DNA from: Voacanga thouarsii
Lineage: Eukaryota; Streptophyta; Magnoliopsida; Gentianales; Apocynaceae
Assembly: GCA_026120185.1 (NCBI GenBank)
Contig: JANUWF010001224.1
Coordinates: 868,001 to 932,000 of the forward strand
DNA: 64,000 nucleotides
Direction: 5' to 3'
Of this stretch, positions 1 to 10,828 are shown in pieces; position 1 is the stretch's first letter; each line of letters begins with the position of its first letter. A program made the position numbers and the translations under genes. Below the pieces are notes generated by a model that was given only the letters and a program-made list of their open reading frames with translations, was not told where the DNA came from and did no database searches.

Positions 1-2265
1 TAATCAACTAATGTCTCCTGTTTCTAGATGACCTCCCAGATTAGGTGATACTTCCTCTTAATGTGCTTGTTCTTCCTATGGTTTCTTGCCTCCTTACATT
101 GTGACACAGTCCCAGAATTGTCACAATATATTGTTATGAGTATGTTCATCTGTGACACAACTCCAAATTCTGTGAGGAACTTCCGTAGTCAAACCGCTTC
201 TTTAAAAATTTTTGAAGTTGCCACATACTCAACTTGCATAGTAGAATCAGCAGTGCAAGATTGCTTAACAATCCTCTATAAAAGCGTCCCTCTAGACAAA
301 GTGAAAATATATCCACTAGTGAATTTTCTTTTATCTTTATTTGTGTAAAAGTCTGAGTCCTTGTAACTTGTAGGAACAAAGTCATTGACCCTGTAAACAA
401 GCATATAATCCCTCGTTACCTTTAGGTATTTGAGAATATACTTTATAACTTACCAATGTTCTTCCCCTAAGTTTGACTTATACATGCTAACCATGCCTAC
501 TGCAAAGCAGATATCTAACCTTGTACAAAGCATGGCATATATAAGACTTCCCACTGCTGAAGCATAGAAAATTCTACTCATCCTTTCCTTTTCTTCTTAT
601 ATCTTAGGATACTACTTCGAAGACAAGGTCAATCTATACCTAAAGAGTATGGTTGCCCTTTACACTAATCTATGTTAAATTTAACCAATATCTTGTCAAT
701 ATAAACAAATTGAGAAATATAAGCAGATTAAGATAAGCCTAACATTCTTTGCCAATATCTAAGAAGCTTTATACCAAGAATGTAGCTAGTTTCTCCCATA
801 TCTTTTATGCTAAATTGACTTGATAGCTAAACCTTTATGGATTATAATGTCCCTACATCATTTCCAATGAGCAGAATGTCATCCACATAAAGTACCATAA
901 AAGACACATTGTTGCTATCTTTCTTCTTATACATGGTTTATCTACGTTTTGTATGAAGTTATAAGATTTTACAATCTCATCAAAACGTATGTTCCATACT
1001 CATGATACTTGTTTAAGTCCATAAATGAACTTCTTAAATTTACAGACCATATTGTCTTGGATTTTCACAACAAAGCCTTCAGGCTAGGTCATATAGATAT
1101 TTTCGCTAAGATAACCATTAAGAAAGACTATCTTAACATCTATTTGTCATATCTCGGAGTCATAATGACATACGATAGTCAAGGGAATGCAAATGGACTT
1201 AAGCATGGTAATAGGTGAAAATGTATCCTTATAATCGATTCATTTTTTTTGAATATAATATTTTGCTACCAATCTTACTTTGAAGATTTCCACATTTCCA
1301 TTTACACTTCTTTTTCTCTTGTATGCCCACTTGCACCCTATGAGTTTAGTCTCTTTAGGTGTAGTGACAAGATCTCAAACTTGACTAAGATACATAGACT
1401 AAACCTTAGCATCCATTGTTACTTGCCATTTGTCTGCATCAACATCAGCAATAGCTTCATCGTATTTACTGGGATCTTATTCCCGATGATCGGAGATTAC
1501 CTCAAAGGCTTCTCCAATCTATCTTTTTGAAACTCTAGATATCCTTCCACTATAACGTGGTTCATTTTGTATAGGAACATCTAACTGTGCCTCTTTAGGT
1601 TCCTCAATTGGGGTACTAGAAGTTGAATTATCGATCAATTTCTCTTCCAATTCCACCTTACTCGAAACTTTAGTAGACATACTTTGTTCTTCCTCCAAGT
1701 ATCTAGCATGAATATTAATAAGTATCTTTTGCTCTTAGGGATGATAAAAGTATCCACCCCTTATTCCTTTTAGATACCCTACAAAGTAGCACAATTTTGA
1801 TCTTGGGTCTAGCTGGCTTCCTTTAGTCAGTATATAAGTTGGACAACCCCATACCTTGAGATGATTTATACTGGGGTTTCGTCTAATCCACATCTCACAG
1901 GGTGTTCTTGGAAGATACTAAGTTCATAATATATGCTATTGTTTTTAGAGCATATTTCCAAAAAGAAATAGGAAAAGTTACATGACTCATTATGTTTCTA
2001 ACCATTTCCATCAATGTTCTATTTCTTCTCTTAATTACTCTATTTGGCTAGAAAATTCCAGATGCAATTAGCTGAGATTCTATACCCTGATGTGCTGAGT
2101 AGTCATTGAATTCACCAAGGATATATTCTCTACCACGATCCGATCTTAGCCGTTTTATTAGTTTACCTGTTTGACGCTTCATCTTAGCCTTAAACTCTTT
2201 GAATTTATCAAATGAGTTAGACTTACGCCTTATTAAGTAAGCGTAACCAAAATACATATGATTAT
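1..2265 (-). pseudogene. Ty1/copia pol relic (RNase H, RT, linker, integrase)
   Basis: Read on the minus strand this is the 3' two-thirds of a copia polyprotein, running out of the window at position 1. RNase H lies at about 1-300, reverse transcriptase at about 400-1500, the variable linker at about 1550-1730 and the integrase C-terminal half at about 1740-2260. The plus-strand translation of 61-348 closely matches the antisense translation of the RNase H region at 33049-33246, so this is the same or a sister family to the copia element at 18486-35321. Many stops and frameshifts make it non-functional. The integrase (RSDRGREY-like segment) breaks off abruptly near 2265 with no LTR. The domains are seen; the shared family is inferred from similarity within the window. 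Confidence 0.85.
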
Positions 2266-2529
2266 ATGTGAACTGTGGTCAATAATTTTGGTCGTTGACC
2301 TGGGCTTCTTTCCGAGGTTGAACAGTGAAAAATGGCAATTGGGGTCGGCTCTAGTAAAATGGACCCGAATCAATTCCCGGGAGCATCTTCCTTTTTTTAA
2401 TTTCCAAAAGCTTAAATTCATGCCATTTTGATCATTTCTGAAGAGGGAAAGGAGGCCTCTGCAAAAGGCAATGCTGGATGGACTTACACAATACCCCCTA
2501 TCACTTCATCCGATTGATACTTATAGGGG
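2266..2529. other. unassigned spacer next to the copia break-point
   Basis: This follows directly on the broken integrase. A 62-codon minus-strand frame (2233-2421) has no recognisable domain. I see no TSD or LTR end that would explain the break. Confidence 0.3.
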
Positions 2530-2649
2530 CATTAAATGAATTCTATCCAGCGTCATCGAACGACATTTTGCCACTTCGAATCTCGCTGACATTAAATGAA
2601 TTCTGTCCAGCATCATCGAATGACATTTTGCCAGCTTCGAATCGCCTTA
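2530..2649. repeat. two-copy 60-bp tandem duplication
   Basis: Copy 1 (2530-2589) and copy 2 (2590-2649) both begin CATTAAATGAATTCT and contain GACATTTTGCCA. They differ at only a few positions, so the duplication is recent compared with the decayed pol beside it. Confidence 0.8.
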
Positions 2650-2755
2650 CTACATATTACACATATTGTTAAATTGTTAAGATTTAATATACTAATATTA
2701 AATATATATTATTAATTAATTTATTTAATTATTTATCGTAAAAAAATTTTTAATA

Positions 2756-2759
<4 letters not shown>

Positions 2760-2808
<49 letters not shown>
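2760..2808. repeat. (AT)n microsatellite
   Basis: An uninterrupted alternating A/T run of about 24 dinucleotides. Confidence 0.95.
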
Positions 2809-2809
<1 letters not shown>

Positions 2810-3016
2810 AACCTGTGGTTGGGAATTTACTGATTATTGGGAAGACGAAAAGGACAGTAGAAAACTTATTGTGTTAATATTTGTCAGACTTTCATTTTAT
2901 AACAGAGAAAAAAAAGGATAAAAAAGTTTTTGGAATTTAAAATCGTTTAACGTTTTTTTTAATTATTGATTAATATATTGAACATTTGGATACCAAAAAA
3001 ATCAATACCTGGAACT

Positions 3017-3738
3017 TAGGGGTGTTCAAAAAAAAAAAAAAATACAAAACTTATCAATCTAAACCAATCCAAATAAATCCAAACCAAAATAGAGGTTTTC
3101 GGTTTAAGTTAATTTGTTTGGTTTGGAGGTGAACTAAATTGAAATTTAGTTTAATTCGAAAAATTACTTAAATTGAGTTAATCGAACTAATATATTGTGC
3201 TAGTTTAAAGAGTTTGTTAACAATGAAAAAAAGTTTCTTAAATTCGTCTTTTGTACGAAACTTGAATTTAATACTTATTTAAAATAATTTTATAATTTGA
3301 GGTAGTTTTGAAAAAATATTTTTGAAGGCTAAATAAATCATTAGTCAAGCTTGGTATTTTCTAAACATGCTTTGTAGAAAAGAACTTAGAGATATTTAGA
3401 AATAATCTTATAATCTAATTATCAATTATTATATGAATTTGATTATTTTTTCTACCACTTGAAGCTTAAATTTTATTGACAAAATAAAGTATCGTTTTGC
3501 TTCCTTTACTAAATTATTATATCCATATTTAAACCGAGCAAATCGAATAAAATTAAGCCAAATCAAATGGAATAAAACTAACCAAATCAAATTAAACCCA
3601 ACAGTTTTAAGTTTTAAATAGTCAGTTTTATTTGAAAATGAAATTATTGATTTAGTTTATTTTTATTTAAAAAATTTTAAATCGAAATTATTAATTTAGT
3701 TTAAAATTTGGAACAAAACTGATTCAAATCTAAACATA
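3017..3738. mobile_element. possible hAT-type MITE relic
   Basis: The left end reads TAGGGGTGTTCAAAA, a common start of plant non-autonomous hAT elements. It is followed by subterminal repeats rich in AACC/GGTT (3055-3125, 3530-3600). The right end is degenerate: around 3720-3738 only the inverse of TTTGAATC can be matched. No 8-bp TSD could be fixed. The surrounding 2809-5000 is otherwise AT-rich spacer with A and C homopolymers (C run at about 4373-4384) and no gene. Confidence 0.35.
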
Positions 3739-4999
3739 GACAAAGCTACTTAGAATATTAAATAAAAAGATAGTATTGTGTAACTTCAGCTTTGCAACCT
3801 GATTGTGTGAGTTATTGAAATCACCGTTACTTTATTAGTTTTAACTACATCACTTTTTTCCTTTTTTTTTTTTAAATTCCCCGAGAATCTCTCTTTATTA
3901 TCTCCATTTTTTCACTAGTCTGAAATTGGTTCTTTAAGACGAAAATCCTCAGATTCATGTATTATTGAAATTGATTTGCATCTAATCAAAGGTGTTGAAA
4001 AAAAAAAAAAAAAGAGAAAAAGGAAAACAACATGCTTTATCTTCCTGACATCTTATTTATTTACTTCCCATCTCGAAATAAGTATGCACATTTACGTGGA
4101 TGTAAAAATTCATAAAAATGTTTGTTCATGTTCTTATAACTAATAATTAAAGTTAATTGTAAAACCCATATAACTTGTGGGTCCATAGAATCTCGAATAC
4201 CGCCATCGTTGATAGTCCAAACGCGTCTTAGTGAAAGTCACTTCCTTTAAATTAAGTAAATTATAATGATTAAACGAATAATATACTTATTTATTTTTAA
4301 AAAGCAAATGTTTTCTTTTAAAACATCTAAAATAAAAATATAAAGGTTCAATTCTAAAGTAAAGAAAAAAAACCCCCCCCCCCCACCCCACCTATCACGA
4401 TTACTTCATTTAATACTTATAACAGTAGCTCTTTATATTTCAAATTATTTATTATTTTATAAAATTAAAAATATATTTATTGTTGCAACATAAAATTTAT
4501 TTTGATTAAAATTTTATTTTAAATTAAACACCAATCAAAATATACATTTTTTCTTTTAAATACTTCATAAATATTAAATTTTTTTAATTCTAATAATTTT
4601 TTAAAATTTAATAGTTTACATAATAATAACTATTACTTTGAAATAAATGAAATATATAATCACACATTAAAAAAAACATCTGTAAAATTTTTAGAATAAA
4701 AAGATTAATTACTTTCATTAAAATTAATTAATATTATAATTTAATAAAATAATAAATAATATACGCACAATTGAAAAAAGAACAACATATACATCTTGAA
4801 ATAAGAGAAATCTACAAAAATTATAAATATTTTAAAACAGTAAAAGTATTTGATTTTCATTTTAAACTTGGAGAAGGAGATTTCTATAAAACAATAAATG
4901 TGCATTCAACACATCCAAGGTATTGTACTCAGAAAACACATCTTTTCTTAAAACAAATTTCGAGCTAATACCCTCTTTCAACCTACATTCCATATCTCA

Positions 5000-7826
5000 A
5001 GAAAACTGTCGACGCAGCCCTTAAACAATTATTTCTTTATATTTCATGGAAAAGACTGAAGAATGGAAGAAACTGTCCTTTAAGCAGAGCTACATTAACA
5101 TGTTCAATTCACAAAATAAATAAATTAGTATATATTTCAGGACACGACATGGTACATAGATAAGGAAGGATTAATAAAGCCATACAAATCATCAGATACG
5201 AAAAGAAAAGCATAAAAGGGTCATAACACTTTCACCATTCTATTTACCAGAAAGTTTAAGAGTTCCAAGGCCTGCTATGGAATATTTATCGATAGGAATC
5301 CAAAGATTTCTCTTCCTACTCTCTTCGACTTATAAATTTTACACGAATACCAAGTAAGAACAAATGCAAAACCTCCAGAACGTATATGTACTCACAACTT
5401 ACCAGCAACTACTAGAAGCTAACAAGCAATAGGGCTAGAAAGTAGAAGATGTAGACCAGATACCCCGAACACTAAATAAGCCAATTAACTGAATCAACCA
5501 GGGCAAAGACTTGTGCTCACAAACCGGGCATACCCGTCTCCAATGCTAATGCTAAACTACAAATGCAGGCACCGCATTTGTAACAGCAATATCAGCAGCA
5601 AGTAAACCAGTATGCACTGTAAGTTTAGGTCCATGAAATAATCTATAATTACACAGCTTAATGGTATTCATTGTGTATTAAAAGGACTTACACAGGTTCC
5701 TATCCAGAGCTATGAAATCAAATGCAACTAACTAAGATTTTCATTAACAAGAGGGAAAAAATAATTAAATTTTCTAATACATGGACATCAAGGTGCCTCG
5801 CCCACGAAACTATGCCCAAACCAGATAGGCAAAGGCGATGTTCTAGTTCAAAGCATAGAAAACAAGCATGTGATCCTTTTCTAATTAGTTGTATATGTGC
5901 ACATAATCATTACACACTTCCTCGCATATTGAATCTAACATACACTTGGTTAAGCTCTAATTAGACCAAAGCAAGATCCTACTGAATAACCAGATGGCAC
6001 TTGAGAGAAACAAATCAGAGCAAAGAATGGAAAAGCTCTAAACTTGTGAGCATTCTTCTAGTTGCTGCATAAACTCAAAAAATCTATAGCTCATAGATAA
6101 AGTAATGCTATAATTAATAATAGAAAACATATATTATCCATCTTTAGCTGTGGAATTTATGCTTCTAAATGCTTAGTACCCCAAAAAACACCAAAACAAA
6201 ATACACAATATCATATTCAATGGAACTTCTTTATTTTCCAGGAGGGTTTTTATTTTGAATTTCACCACAAATTTTGAAGATAGGAAACTTTCTATTTATA
6301 TGAAATCAGATTACCTACCATTTTTCATCATCTTTTCAGGAAATTGTTTAGTTATGCATTGGAGCTTACAGTTCACATGTCTCCCAGATGCCATTAACAA
6401 GTAAAAACACCTAATAACATTGTCCATGAACCCTCACAGACTGCACTCATCAAAGAAATAACACCATCAGAACAACATCTCTAACCGGCATACAACATAC
6501 AAAGATAGCTATCTTGCATGGAATTCAGCAAAAACTCACTAGGCAAACTGAGAAACAGAACAAGGGCAGCTGCATAGTGGGATACAGGAGAGTAAAAGAA
6601 CATATGAAGCAAAGAAGTGACCAGAAACAGACCCAAAATAATACTTTTCAATACCCAATTCATATGGACAGAATCAGCAACTAACATAGTCTCACAAAAA
6701 GTGGGAAACTCGTACCGCATTGAAAAGTTAAAAGCTTTAGCTTAAAAATCAACTCATTCAGATTTCAGAAGAATCTTGTAACATGTTAGATACCAACATA
6801 CCAAGGGTGAAATCATGACTAAGAACAAACACAGAAGATTTGCCTAAGTCCTTCCACATTAATCCATTCATTCTTCTGGATGGTCCAAAAGAAAACTACT
6901 AATATAATCAAAAGCTAATAACGCACCAAATATCAGATAATTGAGTAATTTAACCTGCAGATTTGTTGGAAAAGATATTCCGTGCTTATTTGTACGCACA
7001 GTAATTACCAAAATTACCTGATCCACCAAGGACCTAACAAAATTGAGTTATGCGGCCACTCCATCAACAAAAAACCATCTAAATTGAGACTTAACACGAT
7101 CGTATTTTGCCAGAGTCAATCAACACTTACCAGATACTTCAGAATGGCCATACACATGTTGTCATAAACCTATGCAGATATTCCCATGGCAGTGTTGAGC
7201 TTAGTGAAGTTATTGACCCACCATTGAGCTAACAAACTTGAGTTAGGTACTATCTCATAGAAAAGTCCAACCAATACATTTCTTGAGAAATATTCCTAAA
7301 TACATGCATAAACAAGCACATATATATCCGCCTAGTCCAATGCTACGTGCAGATTTATTTTAGGAAATCACATAATCTAATAATTTCATCAACAAAACTT
7401 CAGAATCCAACAGCCAGACTTAGATTATGCACCAAAGAGGATTATATTAAGAAACCAAACAGGGATCGGATAATGATAAAAAAAAATAATAATAAAATAA
7501 AAAAAGGAAACAGATAAGCAACAGAATTTGATCAATACTAACATAATGAAACTTATAAAGAACTAGCTAATTCATACAATATGATTAAATACGCCAAAGC
7601 ACAGTTCAAAATAACATAACAGAATCGTTAAGAAACAGACAAAAAAAAAAAAAAACTAAATCCCACCAAGCTAAGATACCTAAAAAACCCCCAAAATTAA
7701 TACACGTCAAATCGACTAATATATGAGCAACCCAGCAGAAGATGATTCATAACAAAACCCTCGAACCCATAAAGACCAAAACTTTCGATTATTTTGTGGG
7801 ACTGGAGCAATTTTGATCCTCTTCTC
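5000..7826 (-). other. probable transcribed 3' region or intron downstream of TOM7
   Basis: This 2.8 kb lacks retroelement signatures and is less AT-extreme than its surroundings. On the minus strand it follows the TOM7 stop codon directly. A donor-like AG|GTATCT lies near 7680 and a strong donor-like CTG|GTAAGTTG near 5400 (minus strand). T-rich sequence with AATAAA-like variants occurs at about 5100-5200. A long 3' UTR with an intron would fit, but no acceptor could be fixed. The 79-codon minus frame at 6481-6720 has no recognisable domain and is probably chance. Confidence 0.3.
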
Positions 7827-8060
7827 TTACACGGGGCTGAGGAGTTGAGACCAAGAAGGCTTGGGTTCAGAGTTCATGCCTATTACGATGATAAGAGGGA
7901 TGAATCCGTAGTGCGTGACGACTTTAGCTTTCTTCGCGGCCCAAGTAGTCCACTCCTTCACCATCTTTATTGTTGATGATGATCCTCCATCGTCTTCTTC
8001 TCCTGTCAAGCCTTTCTTGGTGGCCTTGCCCTTGGCCTTCAGACTGATCTTTGTAGCCAT
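7827..8060 (-). CDS. TOM7-1: TOM7, mitochondrial import receptor subunit
   Basis: A 77-residue single-exon protein of the TOM7 family, a small tail-anchored subunit that helps assemble and stabilise the TOM translocase in the mitochondrial outer membrane. The N-terminus (residues 1-30) is lysine-rich, then acidic/serine-rich and poorly conserved, as in other plant copies. Residues 33-46 contain the conserved VKEWTTWAAKKAKV segment. Residues 47-66 (VVTHYGFIPLIIVIGMNSEP) form the membrane segment, and the protein ends with the plant-typical PKP...QLLSPV tail. Length matches the family (about 72-77 aa). The start is the first in-frame ATG and gives the expected N-terminus. The frame is uninterrupted with all hallmark residues, so it is probably functional. 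It is the only clear host gene here. Confidence 0.95.
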   Translation of the reverse strand: MATKISLKAKGKATKKGLTGEEDDGGSSSTIKMVKEWTTWAAKKAKVVTHYGFIPLIIVIGMNSEPKPSWSQLLSPV

Positions 8061-8250
8061 TCTTCTGATTCCTTCGATTTTTTCTCCTCTCTCCCTTTAT
8101 ACACTGGCTTTGAAGGGGTGGGAAGCCCTAATTGCGTGGGAGCGTTCAGAAAGTGCTGTAAATTTCTTTCTAGCACTTCCGTGTTTTACGTTTTTCAAAC
8201 AAGCCCTTTAGCTATATCATATTAGCACGTTATAAATAGTTAAGTATAGT
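8061..8250 (-). promoter_or_regulatory. candidate TOM7 promoter and 5' UTR
   Basis: Upstream of the TOM7 ATG (minus strand) is a TATAAAG at 8096-8102 followed by a GA-rich leader. An AAGCCCTAA stretch near 8125-8133 resembles the telo-box/site II motifs common in plant housekeeping and mitochondrial-protein genes. A second TATA-like TATTTATAA lies near 8230. The first TATA is only about 36 bp from the ATG, so the start site is uncertain. Confidence 0.35.
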
Positions 8251-9437
8251 AGGGATATAGTTTTTCTTTTTTTTTTTTTTTTGTATCAATCCAGATAATA
8301 ATCAAATTGATAATATCTGATTAAGTAGTTGATGAATTATCTAGGTTATTGGTTTTTCTTTTAAGATTAATCGATACATAATCTGTTAAGTTTTAATAAT
8401 AAAAAGAATATAGGATTGTTTTTGTCTCACAATTATTTTTTCATAATAATTAAGTCCATATCTTTGATTCTATTTTTGGGTTCCTACCATGGCAACTACA
8501 ATGGAAAATTAGTGGCAAGGCACACACAACTTACGTAGTCAACATGGTTAAGGGCAAAAATGAAAAATTAAATACTCCCTCCACCTTTCCCATCTTCATC
8601 CTTCACCATCAACTCTTTTACCTTTTCTCTGCTCAAGCACTGCTTGCGACTACTACCTCTACCATTATCGCTGGTTCTCTAATTTAATAATGTGAAGAAA
8701 TTTTAGGTTGTAGAGTGCTCCTAAATATAGGAAAAATTAAATTATAGGTTTGTTGATAAAAAACCAATTTCAAAGGAGCAGTCATGAAAGAAAATAGAGT
8801 TTTAGTATATGCGGAACTATTTTGGTCTTATTAACGAGGAAGATCAACTGGAATTCTCTCCAAGTTTTTAATTTTATCCAACAAATAAATGGCTGATCTC
8901 TCACTGCATGTCCAAGAAAGTGCGTAATGGCTTTTTTTTTTTCTTTTTTTGGAGGGGCAGGGGAAGGGGTGGGGTGGGGTGGATGGCTGTATAGCTATTG
9001 GTGATGTATGCGTGAATAAGGTTGAGTCTTGGATTTACATTGTAAGTTTTTAAGTTATAATAGGTTCATTTCATTTTTCTTTTGTTTCTATCTCTTTTGT
9101 CGTATTGTTCTTCCTTGGTTTAACTTTATTCATGTTCACTTCACAATAGTTGAGAATTGAAATAAATTAACCATTCAATATTTCCATACCTAGAGCCCTT
9201 TACAAAATTGAAATTTCATTAGCATCATTAAACTCTAGAAAACGGGCAATAATGATAGTGGTGTTTGCCAAATTAGGAGAGTGATTGGTGGAGGATGAAG
9301 ATGGATCTTGAGAGAATGAGAGATAATTTTTTTTTCTATTACTACCTTTAATTCTGTTGACCATTTTAGACTCGCGTACATTTGGCCTCTAATTTTCATT
9401 ACTATCGTAATGGTGAGAATTAAACACACTAAAAATT

Positions 9438-9634
9438 GAGTTACTAAAGTAAAAATAAATAAGAGGGTAAAATAACCAATTGCTCCTTATCTAACAAAGA
9501 TTTTTTAATTTTGTCTTTCAATTTTTGACTACATAACAATTGCGTACTGAGTTTCTAAAGAAAAAATAAATAAGATGGTAAAATAATTTTCTATTTTTGT
9601 CTTTTAATTTTTGACTAAATAACAATTGCGTACT
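9438..9634. repeat. imperfect two-copy tandem duplication
   Basis: Copy 1 is 9438-9548 and copy 2 is 9549-9634. Both start GAGTT(A/T)CTAAAG and end AACAATTGCGTACT. Copy 2 has lost about 25 bp from the middle. Confidence 0.75.
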
Positions 9635-9718
9635 TGTCTCCATAAGTTTCTCCCTTGATTGTGGTAGTGGCGATAAAATAATGAAAACAAATAGAAAAGG
9701 AATTATAATAAATAGTAA

Positions 9719-9720
<2 letters not shown>

Positions 9721-9752
<32 letters not shown>
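9721..9752. repeat. (AT)n microsatellite
   Basis: Sixteen uninterrupted AT dinucleotides. Confidence 0.95.
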
Positions 9753-9754
<2 letters not shown>

Positions 9755-10828
9755 CTAAAATAACTATTTCTTTAGCCTTTTTTTTAAAAAAATATATATG
9801 TAGCCTCAAAGATATTTGTTCTTAAAAGAATTTTTTTTAAAAAAAAATTGAAAATGAATCACTTTGTATAAAGATATTTGTTCTAGGACTTCTTTGTATA
9901 AAGTGAATCACCCATTCTTGGATTCTTAAATATATTTGTTTTGGACAATAAGAATGAGAAAAAAATAATAAAAGAAAGAAAGAGTAGAAAAAAAAAATAC
10001 TTACTAGAAACTAAAAGTTGAAAATTTATCAAATAGTTTTAAAATTTACAGGTATTCACTCCAATGAACAAGTCTCTACAAAGAAAGAGAAAAGAAAAAA
10101 GAAATGTAACTTGGCCAAAATAACCCCAACAACATGCTTTTATTATCTTTCAATCACATAAATAGATTGAAAGATAATTTTTTTTTTTTGAAAATCAAAG
10201 GGTAATAAATTTTTTTTAGTTTATAGTTTAAAGGAAAAAAAATCTGTAATTTATAAAAGTGGGAGGGGCATTGATGCATTTTGTTTTTGAAAAATATACC
10301 AAAAAAGAAAATTTAAAAATAAAGAATTAAAAAAAGTAGGAAGAAAAAGAAGAAATGAAGAACTTCAAGAAAATAATAAAAGAAAACAAAAGAAAATATT
10401 GTAAAGAATGTTTATTTTTGATTTTTTAAAATAAATTTTTAAACTTTACTTTTTTACAATAAAATTCCTATTAACAATTAATAATAAAGTTGACTATTAG
10501 ATTTTTAATAGAAGGGCAACATTGAAATGTTTGAGTACTTAGGAGGGCATAATTGAGCATTTCACAAATTAAAGGGTAAGATTGCAAAAGTGACCAATTT
10601 TGAAATGCATATTTACCTTTAATCCAAAAATTTTCAAACAGGTCTTGCCCTCTAACTTTAAGAACTTAAAAACGTCCCATGCTTCCCTTTCTATCCAAAA
10701 TCACCACGAAAACCTAACAAATGTTGGTCGCACGCAAATTGTATGAAAATTTTCTGAATTGTTTTTGTAAATTATCCCACCTTTTCCCCTCTTTTGTTCT
10801 TCCATAGCCATTTATGGCTAGCCATCAA

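Larger units (their letters stand above)
8251..10828. other. AT-rich spacer
   Basis: No gene or element border recognised. It holds an imperfect tandem duplication at 9438-9634, an (AT)n run at 9721-9752, G-rich homopurine at about 8950-8985 and many A/T homopolymers. Confidence 0.5.

Noticed and set aside
61..348. 95-codon plus-strand frame
   Set aside because: It is the antisense of copia RNase H; the same antisense frame appears at 33049-33246.
6481..6720. 79-codon hydrophobic minus-strand frame
   Set aside because: No family, no start context and no conservation cue; probably chance within the region downstream of TOM7.
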